64,000 bases of DNA from a bacterium (GCA_023663725.1 JAMPGX010000017.1:21189-85188), one strand, 5' to 3'; shown: positions 47,824 through 57,992, numbered from the stretch's first letter. The notes: a model not told the origin generated them from the letters alone. Translations and numbers: made by a program.

Positions 47824-50800
47824 ATGCAGGCATTATTGGCGCCGTTACGGGAGCTGGCGGAATACGAACAGGTCAGGGAGGATATTCGCAAGGGCAGGAC
47901 ACCGGTTGCACTCAGCGGGTGTGTGGACTCTCAGAAGCTCCATATGATATACGGCCTGTCGGACGGCATACGCTTCAAAGTGATCGTGACCTACAGTGAT
48001 TTAAAGGCCAGAGAACTGTACGAGGAATATCGTTTTTACGACAGAAACGCCCAGCTCTATCCGGCCAAGGATCTGATCTTTTTTCAGGCGGATATCCACG
48101 GCAATCAGTTGACCAGGGAAAGAGTGCGGGTGCTGCGCCGGATTGCGGAGGGTAAGCCGCTGACATTGATCACCACCTTCGCGGCGTTGATGACGCCCCA
48201 GGTGCAGTGGAATCCCTGCGAGGATATCCTGACGGTAGAGAACGGAGGCACTCTGGACGCGGCGCAGTTTGCCAGGCGGCTGGTGGATCTGGGGTACGAG
48301 AAAGCTCCTCAGGTGGAGAGCAGCGGACAGTTCTCGGTCAGAGGCGGTATCATAGACATCTTTGATCTGACCGAGGAGAATCCCTACCGCATCGAGCTGT
48401 GGGGAGATCAGGTGGAGTCTCTGCGCTCCTTTGATGTGCTCAGTCAGCGCTCCCTGGAAAAACTGGAGAGCGTGACCATCTATCCGGCGGCCGAGTTTGT
48501 CATGAGCAGGGAGCGCCTGGAGGCGGGAGTGAGGAGGATTGAGGCGGATGCCGCAGTTCAGGAGAAGAAGCTGAGAGAGGCCTTCGAGACGGAGGCGGCG
48601 CATCGGATCCGCACGCAGATCGAGGAGCTGAAGGAACAGCTGTTAGAGTTTCAGGTCAGGGTGAATCTGGAGAGCTATATCCGCTATTTTTACGAGGATA
48701 CAGTGACGCTGCCGGAGCTGCTGCAGCGTATGGGGAGGCAGAGCGGCGGCAACAATCTGATCTTCTTCATGGATGAGCCTGCGCGCATTGCCGAGCATGC
48801 GGATGCGGTGGAATTGGAATTTCGGGAGAGCATGGGACAGCGGGCGCAGAAGGGCTATGTGCTGCCGGGGCAGATGGATATTCTCTATGGAAAAGATCAG
48901 GTCATGGCGCGCTGTCTGGCGTCCGCCGTGGTGTCGCTGGCCACCATGGATGGGAAGAACAGCCTGATCAAGCCCACCTCGCGCGTCATGGTGTCCGCCC
49001 GCAATGTATCCTCCTACAACAACAGCTTTGACGCGCTGGTCAAGGATCTGACCCGCTACCGGAAGCAGGGCTATCGGGTGCTGCTGCTGTCCGGCTCCCG
49101 AACCAGAGCCAGCCGCCTGGCGGAAGACCTGCGGGACTTTGAACTGACCGCCATCTACACGGAGGATCCGCTGCGGGAGGTGCAGCAGGGGGAGATACTG
49201 ACCTATTACGGCCATGTGAACAAGGGCTTTGAGTATCCTCTGATCAAATATGTGGTGATCGCCGAATCAGACATTTTTGGGGCTGAGAAAAAGAAGAAAA
49301 ACAAAAAGCGTTATCAGGGACAGAAAATCAACGACTTCCACGAGCTGAAGGTGGGAGATTTTGTGGTGCATGAATCCCACGGGCTTGGAATCTACCGCGG
49401 CATCGAGAAAGTCGAGGTGGAGAAGGTGGTCAAGGATTACATGAAGATCGAGTACCGGGACGGCGGCAATCTCTATGTGCTGGCGACGGGCCTGAATGTG
49501 ATCCAGAAGTACGCGGCCGCGGAAAGCGGCAAGCCCAGGCTGAACAAGCTGGGCGCCAAGGAGTGGGAGCGCACCAAGAGCAAGGTGCGCTCGGCTGTGG
49601 ACGAGGTGGCGGCAGATCTGGTGGAGCTCTATGCTCTGCGCCAGCAGAGCCAGGGCTATCAGTATGGCAAGGACACGGTCTGGCAGCGTGAGTTTGAGGA
49701 GATGTTTCCCTTTGAGGAGACGGAGGACCAACTGGCGGCCATCGCGGACACCAAGGCGGACATGGAGAGCGGCAAGATCATGGACCGGCTGATCTGCGGC
49801 GACGTGGGCTATGGCAAGACCGAGATCGCGATCAGAGCGGCCTTCAAAGCGGTGCAGGAGGGCAAGCAGGTGGTGTACCTGGTGCCCACCACGATTCTGG
49901 CCCAGCAGCACTACAATACATTTACCCAGCGGATGAAGAATTTTCCAGTGCGGGTGGAGCTGTTTTCGAGGTTCCGAACGCCGGGGGAGATCAGAAAGGC
50001 CATTGCCGATCTGCAAAAAGGGCTGGTCGATATTGTCATCGGCACCCATCGGGTGTTGTCCGCAGACGTGCAATTCAAGGATCTGGGGCTGCTGATCATT
50101 GATGAGGAGCAGCGCTTTGGCGTGGCTCACAAGGAGAAGATCAAGAAGCTCAAGGAGAATGTGGACGTGTTGACGCTGACGGCAACGCCCATCCCCCGAA
50201 CGCTTCACATGAGTCTCATCGGAATACGGGATATGAGTGTGCTGGAGGAGGCGCCGGATGAGCGTCTGCCCATACAAACCTATGTAATGGAATATAACGA
50301 GCAAATGGTCAGAGAGGCCATCGTCCGTGAACTGGGGCGGGGTGGACAGGTCTTCTATGTGTACAACCGCGTGAACAATATCGCGGATGTCACGGCGGGG
50401 GTTGCGGAGCTGGTGCCGGAGGCTACGGTGGCCTACGCCCACGGGCAGATGAAGGAGCATGAGCTGGAGAGGATCATGGTGGATTTCATCGCCGGAGAGA
50501 TTGATGTGCTGGTGTCCACGACGATCATTGAGACCGGACTGGACATCTCCAATGTCAATACCATGATCATCCACGACTCGGACAATCTGGGACTGGCTCA
50601 GCTGTATCAGCTGCGAGGGCGGGTGGGGCGCTCCAACCGGACGGCCTACGCCTTCCTGATGTACAAGCGGGACAAGTTACTCAAGGAGGTGGCCGAGAAG
50701 CGCCTGGCGGCCATAAGGGAATTCACGGATCTGGGCAGCGGCTTTAAGATCGCGATGCGCGACCTGGAGATACGCGGAGCGGGCAATCTGCTGGGCATGC

Positions 50801-51393
50801 GTCAGCACGGTCACATGGCGGCGGTGGGATATGATCTGTACTGCAAGATGTTGAATGAGGCGGTGCAGCGCAGAAAAGGAATCTCCACGCAGGAGGACTT
50901 TGTGACTGCGGTAGATCTGGACGTGGACGCATTCATCCCGCCGGAATATATTGTCAACGAGGTGCAGAAGCTCGATATCTACAAGAGAATTGCGGGGATT
51001 GAGACGGTCAGGGAGCGGGATGATATGCGGGATGAACTGTTGGACCGCTTTGGCTCTATTCCGGTCTCGGTGGAGAATCTGCTGCGGATTGCCCTGATTC
51101 GGGTGTCCGCCCACAGGCTGTATATGACGGAACTCAAGGGGAAAAACGAGCGGATTATCTTCACCTTCCGGCCCGACGCTCCCATCGCGCCGGAGCGAAT
51201 CCCCGCATTTATGAAGCCCCACGGGGACAGGCTGCTGTTCACGGCCTACGGCAATCCCTTTTTTACCTATAAATATAAAAAGTGTAATGTCATCGAGAAA
51301 GATGCGCAGACTTTACTTGCGGATACAGAGCGGTTGCTGGAGGAGATGAGCGTGCTGGTGGATGAGAGCCTTAAAGCTCTTAAAATTTTATAA
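47824..51393 (+). CDS. mfd: Transcription-repair coupling factor Mfd
   Basis: An 1189-residue DNA translocase that removes stalled RNA polymerase and recruits UvrA. Domains: UvrB-like N-terminus (about 1-380), RNA-polymerase-interaction domain (about 505-580, VGDFVVHESHGLGIYRG), RecG-like helicase (Walker A CGDVGYGKTEIA, DEEQRFGV box, TATPIPRTLH, and RGRVGRSNRTAYAF), and the C-terminal TRCF domain. ATG 47824 follows GGAGG, which lies at the end of pth. Normal length. Confidence 0.97.
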   Translation: MQALLAPLRELAEYEQVREDIRKGRTPVALSGCVDSQKLHMIYGLSDGIRFKVIVTYSDLKARELYEEYRFYDRNAQLYPAKDLIFFQADIHGNQLTRERVRVLRRIAEGKPLTLITTFAALMTPQVQWNPCEDILTVENGGTLDAAQFARRLVDLGYEKAPQVESSGQFSVRGGIIDIFDLTEENPYRIELWGDQVESLRSFDVLSQRSLEKLESVTIYPAAEFVMSRERLEAGVRRIEADAAVQEKKLREAFETEAAHRIRTQIEELKEQLLEFQVRVNLESYIRYFYEDTVTLPELLQRMGRQSGGNNLIFFMDEPARIAEHADAVELEFRESMGQRAQKGYVLPGQMDILYGKDQVMARCLASAVVSLATMDGKNSLIKPTSRVMVSARNVSSYNNSFDALVKDLTRYRKQGYRVLLLSGSRTRASRLAEDLRDFELTAIYTEDPLREVQQGEILTYYGHVNKGFEYPLIKYVVIAESDIFGAEKKKKNKKRYQGQKINDFHELKVGDFVVHESHGLGIYRGIEKVEVEKVVKDYMKIEYRDGGNLYVLATGLNVIQKYAAAESGKPRLNKLGAKEWERTKSKVRSAVDEVAADLVELYALRQQSQGYQYGKDTVWQREFEEMFPFEETEDQLAAIADTKADMESGKIMDRLICGDVGYGKTEIAIRAAFKAVQEGKQVVYLVPTTILAQQHYNTFTQRMKNFPVRVELFSRFRTPGEIRKAIADLQKGLVDIVIGTHRVLSADVQFKDLGLLIIDEEQRFGVAHKEKIKKLKENVDVLTLTATPIPRTLHMSLIGIRDMSVLEEAPDERLPIQTYVMEYNEQMVREAIVRELGRGGQVFYVYNRVNNIADVTAGVAELVPEATVAYAHGQMKEHELERIMVDFIAGEIDVLVSTTIIETGLDISNVNTMIIHDSDNLGLAQLYQLRGRVGRSNRTAYAFLMYKRDKLLKEVAEKRLAAIREFTDLGSGFKIAMRDLEIRGAGNLLGMRQHGHMAAVGYDLYCKMLNEAVQRRKGISTQEDFVTAVDLDVDAFIPPEYIVNEVQKLDIYKRIAGIETVRERDDMRDELLDRFGSIPVSVENLLRIALIRVSAHRLYMTELKGKNERIIFTFRPDAPIAPERIPAFMKPHGDRLLFTAYGNPFFTYKYKKCNVIEKDAQTLLADTERLLEEMSVLVDESLKALKIL

Positions 51394-51477
51394 AGCTATT
51401 GCGAACCGTAACATAATGTGTGATAATGAAAAGAGATTTGTTTTGACGCATACAGCGGTAGGTTTGGAGTCAAGTCG

Positions 51478-52869
51478 ATGAATGAGAATATGAGTAATGC
51501 GGGGCTGAGTGAGCAATTTCGGCAAGCTTTGACGGAGGGACTCAACAGCGGTGATTTTAAAAATCTGAATGAACTGGTTGGCCAGACGGTGAGCAATGCG
51601 CTGAATGAGGCCAATTACACCTTTTCAGGGGGAAGTCAGGCGGGGAATGACAGGCATAATCGGCAGAAGGCCCAGATGAGGCAGAACTGGCAGAATTGGC
51701 AGGAGCAGCATGACAATTTCAGCGCAAGCTGGAGCACCCAAGGGAGACCTGGACAGAACGGTCAGCCAGGCAGAGGCTTTTTTGGCGGGCCAGGCGGACA
51801 GGGCGGAGCAGGCACAGTCCCGAACGGTCAGCCGGGCAGAGGCGCTTTTGTCGCGGGGAATGTACCGGGACGGGTCCTGCCGATGCCCCCGAGACCGATC
51901 GTCAGAACCAGACGTGTGGGCAATGTGGCAGGTGTTTTATACAAGGTCTTTGGCGGCATTGGCATGGGGTTCTTCGGTATGATACTGCTGGTAACTATGC
52001 TGGCGTGGGAGGTCCCGGCCATGATGGTGACAGCGCTGATCATGCTGTTCTTCTTTGGCATGATTCAACTGGGAAGCTCCAAGCATCATCGTCTCAAGCG
52101 GGCGGACCGCTATATCCAGCTCTGCGGCAGCAAGATGTACGGGGAGATATCTCAGCTGGCCGCAGGGATACAGAGGAGTAAGGGCTGGGTGCTGCGGGAC
52201 ATCAGGCGCATGCTGCAGATGGGTATCTTCCCCACCGGACATCTGGATGAACAGGGCACCACATTTATGCTCAACGATGTGATCTATAAACAATACAGGG
52301 ATGCGGAGGCCGCCCGCCAGGTCAGAGAGCGGGAGGCGCTGCCGATGCAGGAGGAGCGTCCGCTGACGCCGGGCGAGCTGGTGGAGAGAGAGCAGCAGGC
52401 CCGTGCGCAGGAGCTCAACCAGATGGTTGCCGAGGGCATGGAATGCATCCGCAAGCTACGGGATATGAATGACGCCATCGAGGGGGAGGTGATCTCCGCC
52501 AAGCTCTACCAGCTGGAGGACTTGCTCAAGGAGATATTTGACAAGGTGAGGGAGTATCCCGACCAGATGTCCCAGATGCACAAGCTGATGGACTATTACC
52601 TGCCCACCACGCTCAAGCTTGTGGAGGCATACAGGGAGTTTGATGATGTCAGCGTGCCAGGGGAGGACATCCTCTCGGCCAAGACGCAGATAGAGAAGAC
52701 GCTGGATACGATCAATGCGGCATTTTCCGAGCTTCTAAACAATCTGTTTAGAAACAGAGTGTTCGATGTGACGACGGATGCCCAGGTGCTGGAGACCATG
52801 CTGGTTCAGGAGGGACTGGCCAAGGAGAGCATCAGCAAGGAGCTGGAATACGCGAAGCTGGAACAGTGA
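51478..52869 (+). CDS. xpaC: XpaC-like membrane protein with Gly/Pro-rich linker
   Basis: A 463-residue protein. Residues about 1-60 are helical; about 75-125 form a Gly/Pro/Gln-rich linker with two copies of NGQPGRG. Two TM helices lie at about 155-195 (GMGFFGMILLVTMLAWEV, MMVTALIMLFFFGMI). A winged-helix-like part follows (SKGWVLRDIRRMLQMGIFPTGHLDEQGTTFML), then an XpaC domain (about 305-450, DQMSQMHKLMDYYLPTTLKLVEAY). XpaC was named from hydrolysis of a chromogenic phosphate; its true role is unknown. It is paired with telA as in Bacillus xpaC-yaaN. Confidence 0.82.
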   Translation: MNENMSNAGLSEQFRQALTEGLNSGDFKNLNELVGQTVSNALNEANYTFSGGSQAGNDRHNRQKAQMRQNWQNWQEQHDNFSASWSTQGRPGQNGQPGRGFFGGPGGQGGAGTVPNGQPGRGAFVAGNVPGRVLPMPPRPIVRTRRVGNVAGVLYKVFGGIGMGFFGMILLVTMLAWEVPAMMVTALIMLFFFGMIQLGSSKHHRLKRADRYIQLCGSKMYGEISQLAAGIQRSKGWVLRDIRRMLQMGIFPTGHLDEQGTTFMLNDVIYKQYRDAEAARQVREREALPMQEERPLTPGELVEREQQARAQELNQMVAEGMECIRKLRDMNDAIEGEVISAKLYQLEDLLKEIFDKVREYPDQMSQMHKLMDYYLPTTLKLVEAYREFDDVSVPGEDILSAKTQIEKTLDTINAAFSELLNNLFRNRVFDVTTDAQVLETMLVQEGLAKESISKELEYAKLEQ

Positions 52870-52981
52870 AGTTACGCGCGACTGCATGGATTCGATCAGA
52901 TAATCAATGGCCGTTGGAGCGGCAAAATGAGATGATATGCCACTGCAGGTACAGCCTGCGGCGGACGGAAGGAGGAAGAAA

Positions 52982-54154
52982 ATGAGTGAACTGGATACAA
53001 TGTTAAAAGCGGCCCCCACCCTGACGCTGGAGCCCTTTGCGGAGCCCAAGCAGGAGGTTGCCCCCGCGGTGAGTGAGGCACAGGTGACTGAGGCGGTGAA
53101 GGAGCAGATGAATGTGGAGCTGACGCCGGAAGAGCAGAAGATGGTGGATGACTTTGTCGAGCAGATCGATCTGAACAACACGCAGATGATCCTGCAGTAC
53201 GGCGCCGGAAGCCAGAAGAAGATCGCGGACTTCTCTGAGAATGCATTGAGCAGCGTGCGCACCAAGGATATGGGTGAGATCGGCCAACTGTTGACGGATG
53301 TGGTGGGCCAGCTGCGGTCCTTTGAGGAGGGCGAGGACGAGAAGGGCTTCCTGGGTATCTTTAAGAAGAGCAGCAACAAGCTGTCCAATATGAAAGCGAA
53401 GTATGACAAGGCGGAGGTCAACATCAATAAGGTGTGCAAGGTCATGCAGGAGCATCAGATCACGCTGCTCAAGGATGTGGCTATGCTGGACAAGATGTAT
53501 GAGCTGAACCTGAACTATTTCAAGGAGCTCTCCATGTACATACTGGCCGGCAAGAAGAAGCTGGAGCAGGCCCGCAATGTGGAGCTGGCGGAGCTCGTGG
53601 CCAAGGCGGAGCAGAGCGGTCTGCCGGAGGATGCGCAGAAGGCCAAGGATTTCTCCAGCATGTGCGAGCGCTTTGAGAAAAAGCTCTACGACCTGGAGCT
53701 GACCAGGACCATCTCCCTGCAGATGGCGCCCCAGATTCGTCTGATTCAGAGCAACGATACGACGATGTCCGAGAAGATTCAGTCCACGCTGGTCAACACG
53801 ATTCCCCTGTGGAAGAGCCAGATGGTGATCGCCATCGGACTGGACCACTCCGCGGATGCGGCCAAGGCGCAGCGTGAGGTCAGCAATATGACCAACGAGC
53901 TGCTCAAGAAGAATGCGGATGCGCTGAAGATTGCTACCGTTGAGACGGCGAAGGAGGCGGAGAGAGGTATTGTGGATATCGAGACATTGACCGCTACCAA
54001 TCAGACCCTGATCAGCACGCTGGACGAGGTGAGAAAGATTCAGGACGAGGGCCGTATCAAGCGCCAGAACGCCGAGCAGGAGCTGCTCAGGATCGAGACG
54101 GAGATGCGCAATAAGCTGCTTGAGATGAGCCGTCAGGAGAAACCAGGCGCATGA
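52982..54154 (+). CDS. telA: TelA family (toxic anion resistance) protein
   Basis: A 390-residue, largely alpha-helical cytoplasmic protein. It matches TelA/YaaN: QIDLNNTQMILQYGAGSQKKIADFSENALSSVRTKDMGEIG, then LDKMYELNLNYFKELSMYILAGKKKLEQAR and the C-terminal LKIATVETAKEAERGIVDIETLTATNQTLISTLDEVRKIQDEGRIKRQNAEQELL. Family members are linked to tellurite, envelope stress and lantibiotic resistance. AAGGAGG precedes ATG 52982. 112 bp after xpaC. Confidence 0.92.
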   Translation: MSELDTMLKAAPTLTLEPFAEPKQEVAPAVSEAQVTEAVKEQMNVELTPEEQKMVDDFVEQIDLNNTQMILQYGAGSQKKIADFSENALSSVRTKDMGEIGQLLTDVVGQLRSFEEGEDEKGFLGIFKKSSNKLSNMKAKYDKAEVNINKVCKVMQEHQITLLKDVAMLDKMYELNLNYFKELSMYILAGKKKLEQARNVELAELVAKAEQSGLPEDAQKAKDFSSMCERFEKKLYDLELTRTISLQMAPQIRLIQSNDTTMSEKIQSTLVNTIPLWKSQMVIAIGLDHSADAAKAQREVSNMTNELLKKNADALKIATVETAKEAERGIVDIETLTATNQTLISTLDEVRKIQDEGRIKRQNAEQELLRIETEMRNKLLEMSRQEKPGA

Positions 54155-54227
54155 GTGAGTGCGCAGAGCGGGAAGACTGATAGCTGCAAGATAGAATGTA
54201 CATTGAGATTAGCCTCAATATAAGCAG

Positions 54228-54259
54228 GGAAGCGATGATGTTGTCATTGCTTCCTTTAC
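54228..54259 (+). terminator. Terminator after xpaC-telA
   Basis: GGAAGCGATGA (54228-54238) pairs with TCATTGCTTCC (54244-54254) with one mismatch, followed by TTTACTT. A smaller ATTGAG/CTCAAT hairpin lies just upstream. Confidence 0.65.
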
Positions 54260-54307
54260 TTATCGAAGGCATGTGGACTGTTGAATTCACGAAAGGGTGG
54301 ACTGATT

Positions 54308-56752
54308 ATGGAGAGATGGGCAAGGGCATGGTATCAGCCGGTTCTTCCGCTGGGGGAGGATGGTCGCAGGGTTACAGGAAGCAGGGAGCATATTGCGCTG
54401 TCCAAAGAGGCGGCCAGGGAAGGCATGGTCCTGCTTAAAAATGAAGGGAATGTGTTGCCGCTTGCTAAGGGCAGCAGGGTTGCGCTGTTTGGCAAGGCGA
54501 CCTTTGACTATGTGAAGGGCGGCGGGGGCAGCGGCGACGTGACAGTAGCCTACGCCCGCAATCTGTACGAGGGCCTGAGACAGAAGGCCGGATATGTGGA
54601 AGTGTTTGAGGAGCTTGCCAGCTTTTACAGGGAGAATGTGAAGGCGCAGTATGCCAGAGGTATAGGGCCAGGCATGACGGTGGAGCCCGCGCTGCCCGAG
54701 GAGCTGCTGAAAAAGGCGCGCGCTTATACCGATACGGCAATCATCAGTGTCTGCCGTTATTCCGGCGAGGGCTGGGACCGTAAGAGCATCTATGACAAAA
54801 GGAATGACGACAAAGAGGAAAAGAGAGACGACACGGTCATTGCGGGTCTGGAACAGAAGCAGGAGAGCGAAAGTGAAGTGTTTGAGGACGGCGACTTTTA
54901 TCTGTCCCGCAGGGAAAAGGCCATGGTGGAGTCGGTAAAGAGCTGCTTTCCCAAGGTGATCGTGGTTATGAACGTGGGCGGCATGGTGGACACGGATTGG
55001 TTCGCCCGCGAGGACAGGATACAGGCCGTTCTGATGGCGTGGCAGGGCGGTATCGAGGGCGGGCTGGCGGCGGCGGAGCTGCTGGTCGGCGAGGACAATC
55101 CCAGCGGCAAGCTCTCGGATACTTTTGCAAAGCGGCTGGAGGACTATCCCTCCACCTGCAATTTCCATGAGTCGGACGACTATGTGGAGTATACCGACGA
55201 TATCTATGTGGGATACCGTTATTTTGAGACGATTCCAGGGGCCGCGGAGAAGGTCAATTATCCTTTCGGTTACGGGCTGTCTTACACGAGATTCCTGCTG
55301 TCTGCGCCCACTGTGGAGAAGAGGGGAGATCAGATTCAGGTCACGGTGGACGTGTGCAATATCGGACAGATGGCTGGCAGAGAGGTGGTGCAGGTCTATT
55401 ACAGCGCGCCCCAGGGCAGGCTGGGGAAGCCGGCCAGAGAGCTGGCGGCTTTTCAAAAGACCAGGGTGCTGCAGTCCGGTGAGACGCAGACCGTTGCGCT
55501 GCATTTTGATGTGAGCGAGATGGCTTCCTACGACGATCTGGGCAAGGTGGCGAGAGCCGCCTATGTTCTGGAAAAGGGCGAATACCACTTTTATGTGGGC
55601 ACATCTGTGAGAGACACCGTGGAGAGCTGCTATGTGATGGCGCTGGAGGAGGATGTAATCGCGCAGCAGCTTACTTCCAAGATGGTTCCCACGCAGCTAC
55701 CTAAGCGTATGCTGGCGGATGGCAGCTTCGAGGAGCTGCCCCAGGGAGAGCCTGTGGATACGGACGCCAGCGTATTTCCGGCCAAGCTGCCTGAGCGGGA
55801 GACCGGCGGCGTCACGCCGGTGGTAAAGGGCCGCGCGAGCTATCCGCTGTGGGGGTATGTGGATGAGCGGCCGAAGCTGATTGATGTGGCGGAAGGCCGG
55901 ATGACACTTCAGGAGTTTGTGGCGCAGTTGCCCGATCAACAGCTGGCGGAGCTCCTGGGAGGGCAGCCCAACACCGGAGTGGCCAACACCTTTGGCTATG
56001 GCAATCTGCCGGAATACGGCGTGCCTGATATCATGACCGCGGACGGCCCAGCGGGGGTGAGGATTGCGCCCCAGTGCGGCGTCTGCACCACCGCCTGGCC
56101 CTGCTCCACCCTGCTGGCCTGCACCTGGAATCCGTCTATGGCAGAGCGGGTCGGAGCGGCAGGAGGCGCGGAGGCCAAGGAGAACAATATCGGCGTATGG
56201 CTGACTCCCGCCATTAATATCCACCGCAGTCCCCTCTGCGGCCGGAATTTTGAGTACTATTCCGAGGACCCTTATCTCACCGCTAAGATGGCGGGCGCCA
56301 TGGTGACGGGCATCCAGAGCAACCATGTTGCGGCCACGGTCAAGCATTTCGCGCTGAACAACAAGGAGACGAACCGCACGGAAAGCGACTCCAGAGCCTC
56401 TGAGCGCGCGATACGGGAAATCTATCTCAAGGCCTTTGAGAGAATTGTGAAAGAGGCAAAGCCGTGGAGCATCATGTCCTCCTACAATATCGTCAACGGG
56501 CATCGCGCCTCCGAGAACAGGGAGCTGCTGGAGGATATCCTGCGGGGTGAGTGGGGCTTTGAGGGCATGGTGACGACAGACTGGTGGACCCACGGAGAGC
56601 ATTACAAGGAGACGAAGGCGGGCAATGATATCAAGATGGCATGTGGGTTCCCCGCGAGACTTCTGGAGGCCAGGGAGAAGGGAGCGCTTACCAGGGAGGA
56701 GATGGAGATCTGCGCCCGCAGGATACTGGGGCTGATCCTGAAGATAGACTGA
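54308..56752 (+). CDS. GH3 beta-glucosidase with permuted domains
   Basis: An 814-residue cytoplasmic-looking enzyme without signal peptide. The GH3 C-terminal alpha/beta domain comes first (about 25-290: LVKNEGNVLPLAKGSRVALFG-like start, VIVVMNVGGMVDTDWF, MAWQGGIEGGLAAAELLVGEDNPSGKLSDTF). A fibronectin-III-like domain follows (about 320-430, AGREVVQVYYSAP). The TIM barrel comes last (about 535-814): MTADGPAGVR, the substrate-binding KHFALNNKETNR and the nucleophile Asp in EGMVTTDWW. This permuted order is known in some Ruminococcus and Butyrivibrio beta-glucosidases. ATG 54308 is chosen over the TTG at 54281. GAAAGGG lies upstream. Confidence 0.9.
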   Translation: MERWARAWYQPVLPLGEDGRRVTGSREHIALSKEAAREGMVLLKNEGNVLPLAKGSRVALFGKATFDYVKGGGGSGDVTVAYARNLYEGLRQKAGYVEVFEELASFYRENVKAQYARGIGPGMTVEPALPEELLKKARAYTDTAIISVCRYSGEGWDRKSIYDKRNDDKEEKRDDTVIAGLEQKQESESEVFEDGDFYLSRREKAMVESVKSCFPKVIVVMNVGGMVDTDWFAREDRIQAVLMAWQGGIEGGLAAAELLVGEDNPSGKLSDTFAKRLEDYPSTCNFHESDDYVEYTDDIYVGYRYFETIPGAAEKVNYPFGYGLSYTRFLLSAPTVEKRGDQIQVTVDVCNIGQMAGREVVQVYYSAPQGRLGKPARELAAFQKTRVLQSGETQTVALHFDVSEMASYDDLGKVARAAYVLEKGEYHFYVGTSVRDTVESCYVMALEEDVIAQQLTSKMVPTQLPKRMLADGSFEELPQGEPVDTDASVFPAKLPERETGGVTPVVKGRASYPLWGYVDERPKLIDVAEGRMTLQEFVAQLPDQQLAELLGGQPNTGVANTFGYGNLPEYGVPDIMTADGPAGVRIAPQCGVCTTAWPCSTLLACTWNPSMAERVGAAGGAEAKENNIGVWLTPAINIHRSPLCGRNFEYYSEDPYLTAKMAGAMVTGIQSNHVAATVKHFALNNKETNRTESDSRASERAIREIYLKAFERIVKEAKPWSIMSSYNIVNGHRASENRELLEDILRGEWGFEGMVTTDWWTHGEHYKETKAGNDIKMACGFPARLLEAREKGALTREEMEICARRILGLILKID

Positions 56753-56777
56753 GGGATTTAGGATGATGTAGTTTAGG

Positions 56778-57992
56778 TTAGCTGTACGGTATGGGCACTC
56801 GCTCCAGGCGGGGGCCCAGACAGCTGAGCAATTCATTGGTGATAGTGCCGCAGGCATCTGCCAGGTCCGCCGCACAGATATATTCCTGGCCGTCTCTGCC
56901 GATCAAGGTGGCGATATCCCCAGGTTCCACACCGGGTATGGCAGTCACATCCGCCAATAGCTGATCCATACAGATGCGGCCCACAATAGGGGCGTACTGC
57001 CCGTGAATCAGCACTTTTCCCGCGTGCTCTGACAGGCTTCGGGGGAGGCCGTCCGCGTAACCGATGGTGATCGTGGCTATGACGGCTGGACGGCTGGCTG
57101 TAAAAGCCATATTGTAGCCGGCGGATTCCCCGGCGGAAAGCTGGCGCACGGAGGCTATCCTGGCCCGCAGGGAGAGAACCGGACGCAGCTTGCCAGCCAG
57201 CGCGCGGGTGTCCTGCGCATTGGCGAGCAGACCGTACAGCGCGATGCCAGGGCGGGCACAGTCCATATCTGGCAGGGGATAGCGAAGAATGCCATAGCTG
57301 GCCTGGACATGAAGCTTTACACTTGTTTTCACCTGTGCTGTCAGCTTATAGAAAGTGTCGATCTGTCTGTGTGTAAAGTCCTGGGATATGGCGTCCGTTC
57401 CGTCAGCGGCAGCCAGATGCGTATATATTCCGGTGACTTGCAGGCCGGGAAGAGCGAATATATTCTGAATCTGCGCTACATGTTCCGCGGGCTCGCCCAG
57501 ACGGTGCATTCCGGTGTCCACCGCAATGTGTACGGGAAGCGGCGAAGACTGCGCGGGGGATAAACGCCTTGAGGACGAGCAGGAATAGGTACTCAGCGCC
57601 TGTGCATGGACATGATCCACCACTGTCTGGGTCAGGGCATACTGGTCCAGGAGCGGAAACTGGTCAGGGTGAGTATAGCCCAGCACCAGAATCTCTCCTG
57701 TGACATTCTGCTGGCGCAGGCTGACTCCCTCGCTGACGCAGGCCACACAGAAGGAGTCGATTCCCAGCGCATTCAGTTCACGGGCGATCAGCCCATCTCC
57801 GTGTCCATAGGCGTTAGCCTTGACTACCGGCATCAGAGCGCAGTGAGCGGGCAGCAGGGATTGCAGGTACCGAACATTGTGTGCCAGAGCAGCCATGCTG
57901 ATCTCGGCCCAGGCTCGACTGCGGGATGACGCGCATTCTGCCTCGGCGTTTTCTGTGGATATATATTTTTTCTGTTCCATTGTGTTAGTCAT
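56778..57992 (-). CDS. PLP-dependent alanine/serine racemase (VanT racemase half)
   Basis: A 404-residue racemase. The PLP lysine is in VVKANAYGHGDGLIA (about residue 58), the Tyr base region is ESAGYNMAF, and PIVGRICMDQLLADVT and TIGYADGLPRSL are present. It is the last gene of the van cluster, at the place of the racemase half of VanT, which supplies D-Ser. In VanT proteins of vanG and vanC clusters this domain is fused to a membrane acyltransferase domain; here it is separate, with its own GAAGGA site. A housekeeping alanine racemase recruited here is the alternative. Confidence 0.85.
   Translation of the reverse strand: MTNTMEQKKYISTENAEAECASSRSRAWAEISMAALAHNVRYLQSLLPAHCALMPVVKANAYGHGDGLIARELNALGIDSFCVACVSEGVSLRQQNVTGEILVLGYTHPDQFPLLDQYALTQTVVDHVHAQALSTYSCSSSRRLSPAQSSPLPVHIAVDTGMHRLGEPAEHVAQIQNIFALPGLQVTGIYTHLAAADGTDAISQDFTHRQIDTFYKLTAQVKTSVKLHVQASYGILRYPLPDMDCARPGIALYGLLANAQDTRALAGKLRPVLSLRARIASVRQLSAGESAGYNMAFTASRPAVIATITIGYADGLPRSLSEHAGKVLIHGQYAPIVGRICMDQLLADVTAIPGVEPGDIATLIGRDGQEYICAADLADACGTITNELLSCLGPRLERVPIPYS

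Noticed and set aside
49267-50574. Long 435-residue open frame on the minus strand
   Set aside because: It lies antisense within mfd, has His/Leu/Gln-rich composition typical of reverse-frame shadows, and lacks a ribosome site.
54155-54307. Riboswitch before the GH3 gene
   Set aside because: The structure found is a simple terminator-like hairpin with T-run following telA; no conserved aptamer was recognised.
54287-55588. 433-residue open frame on the minus strand
   Set aside because: It is antisense to the GH3 gene, with shadow-type composition and no recognisable domain.
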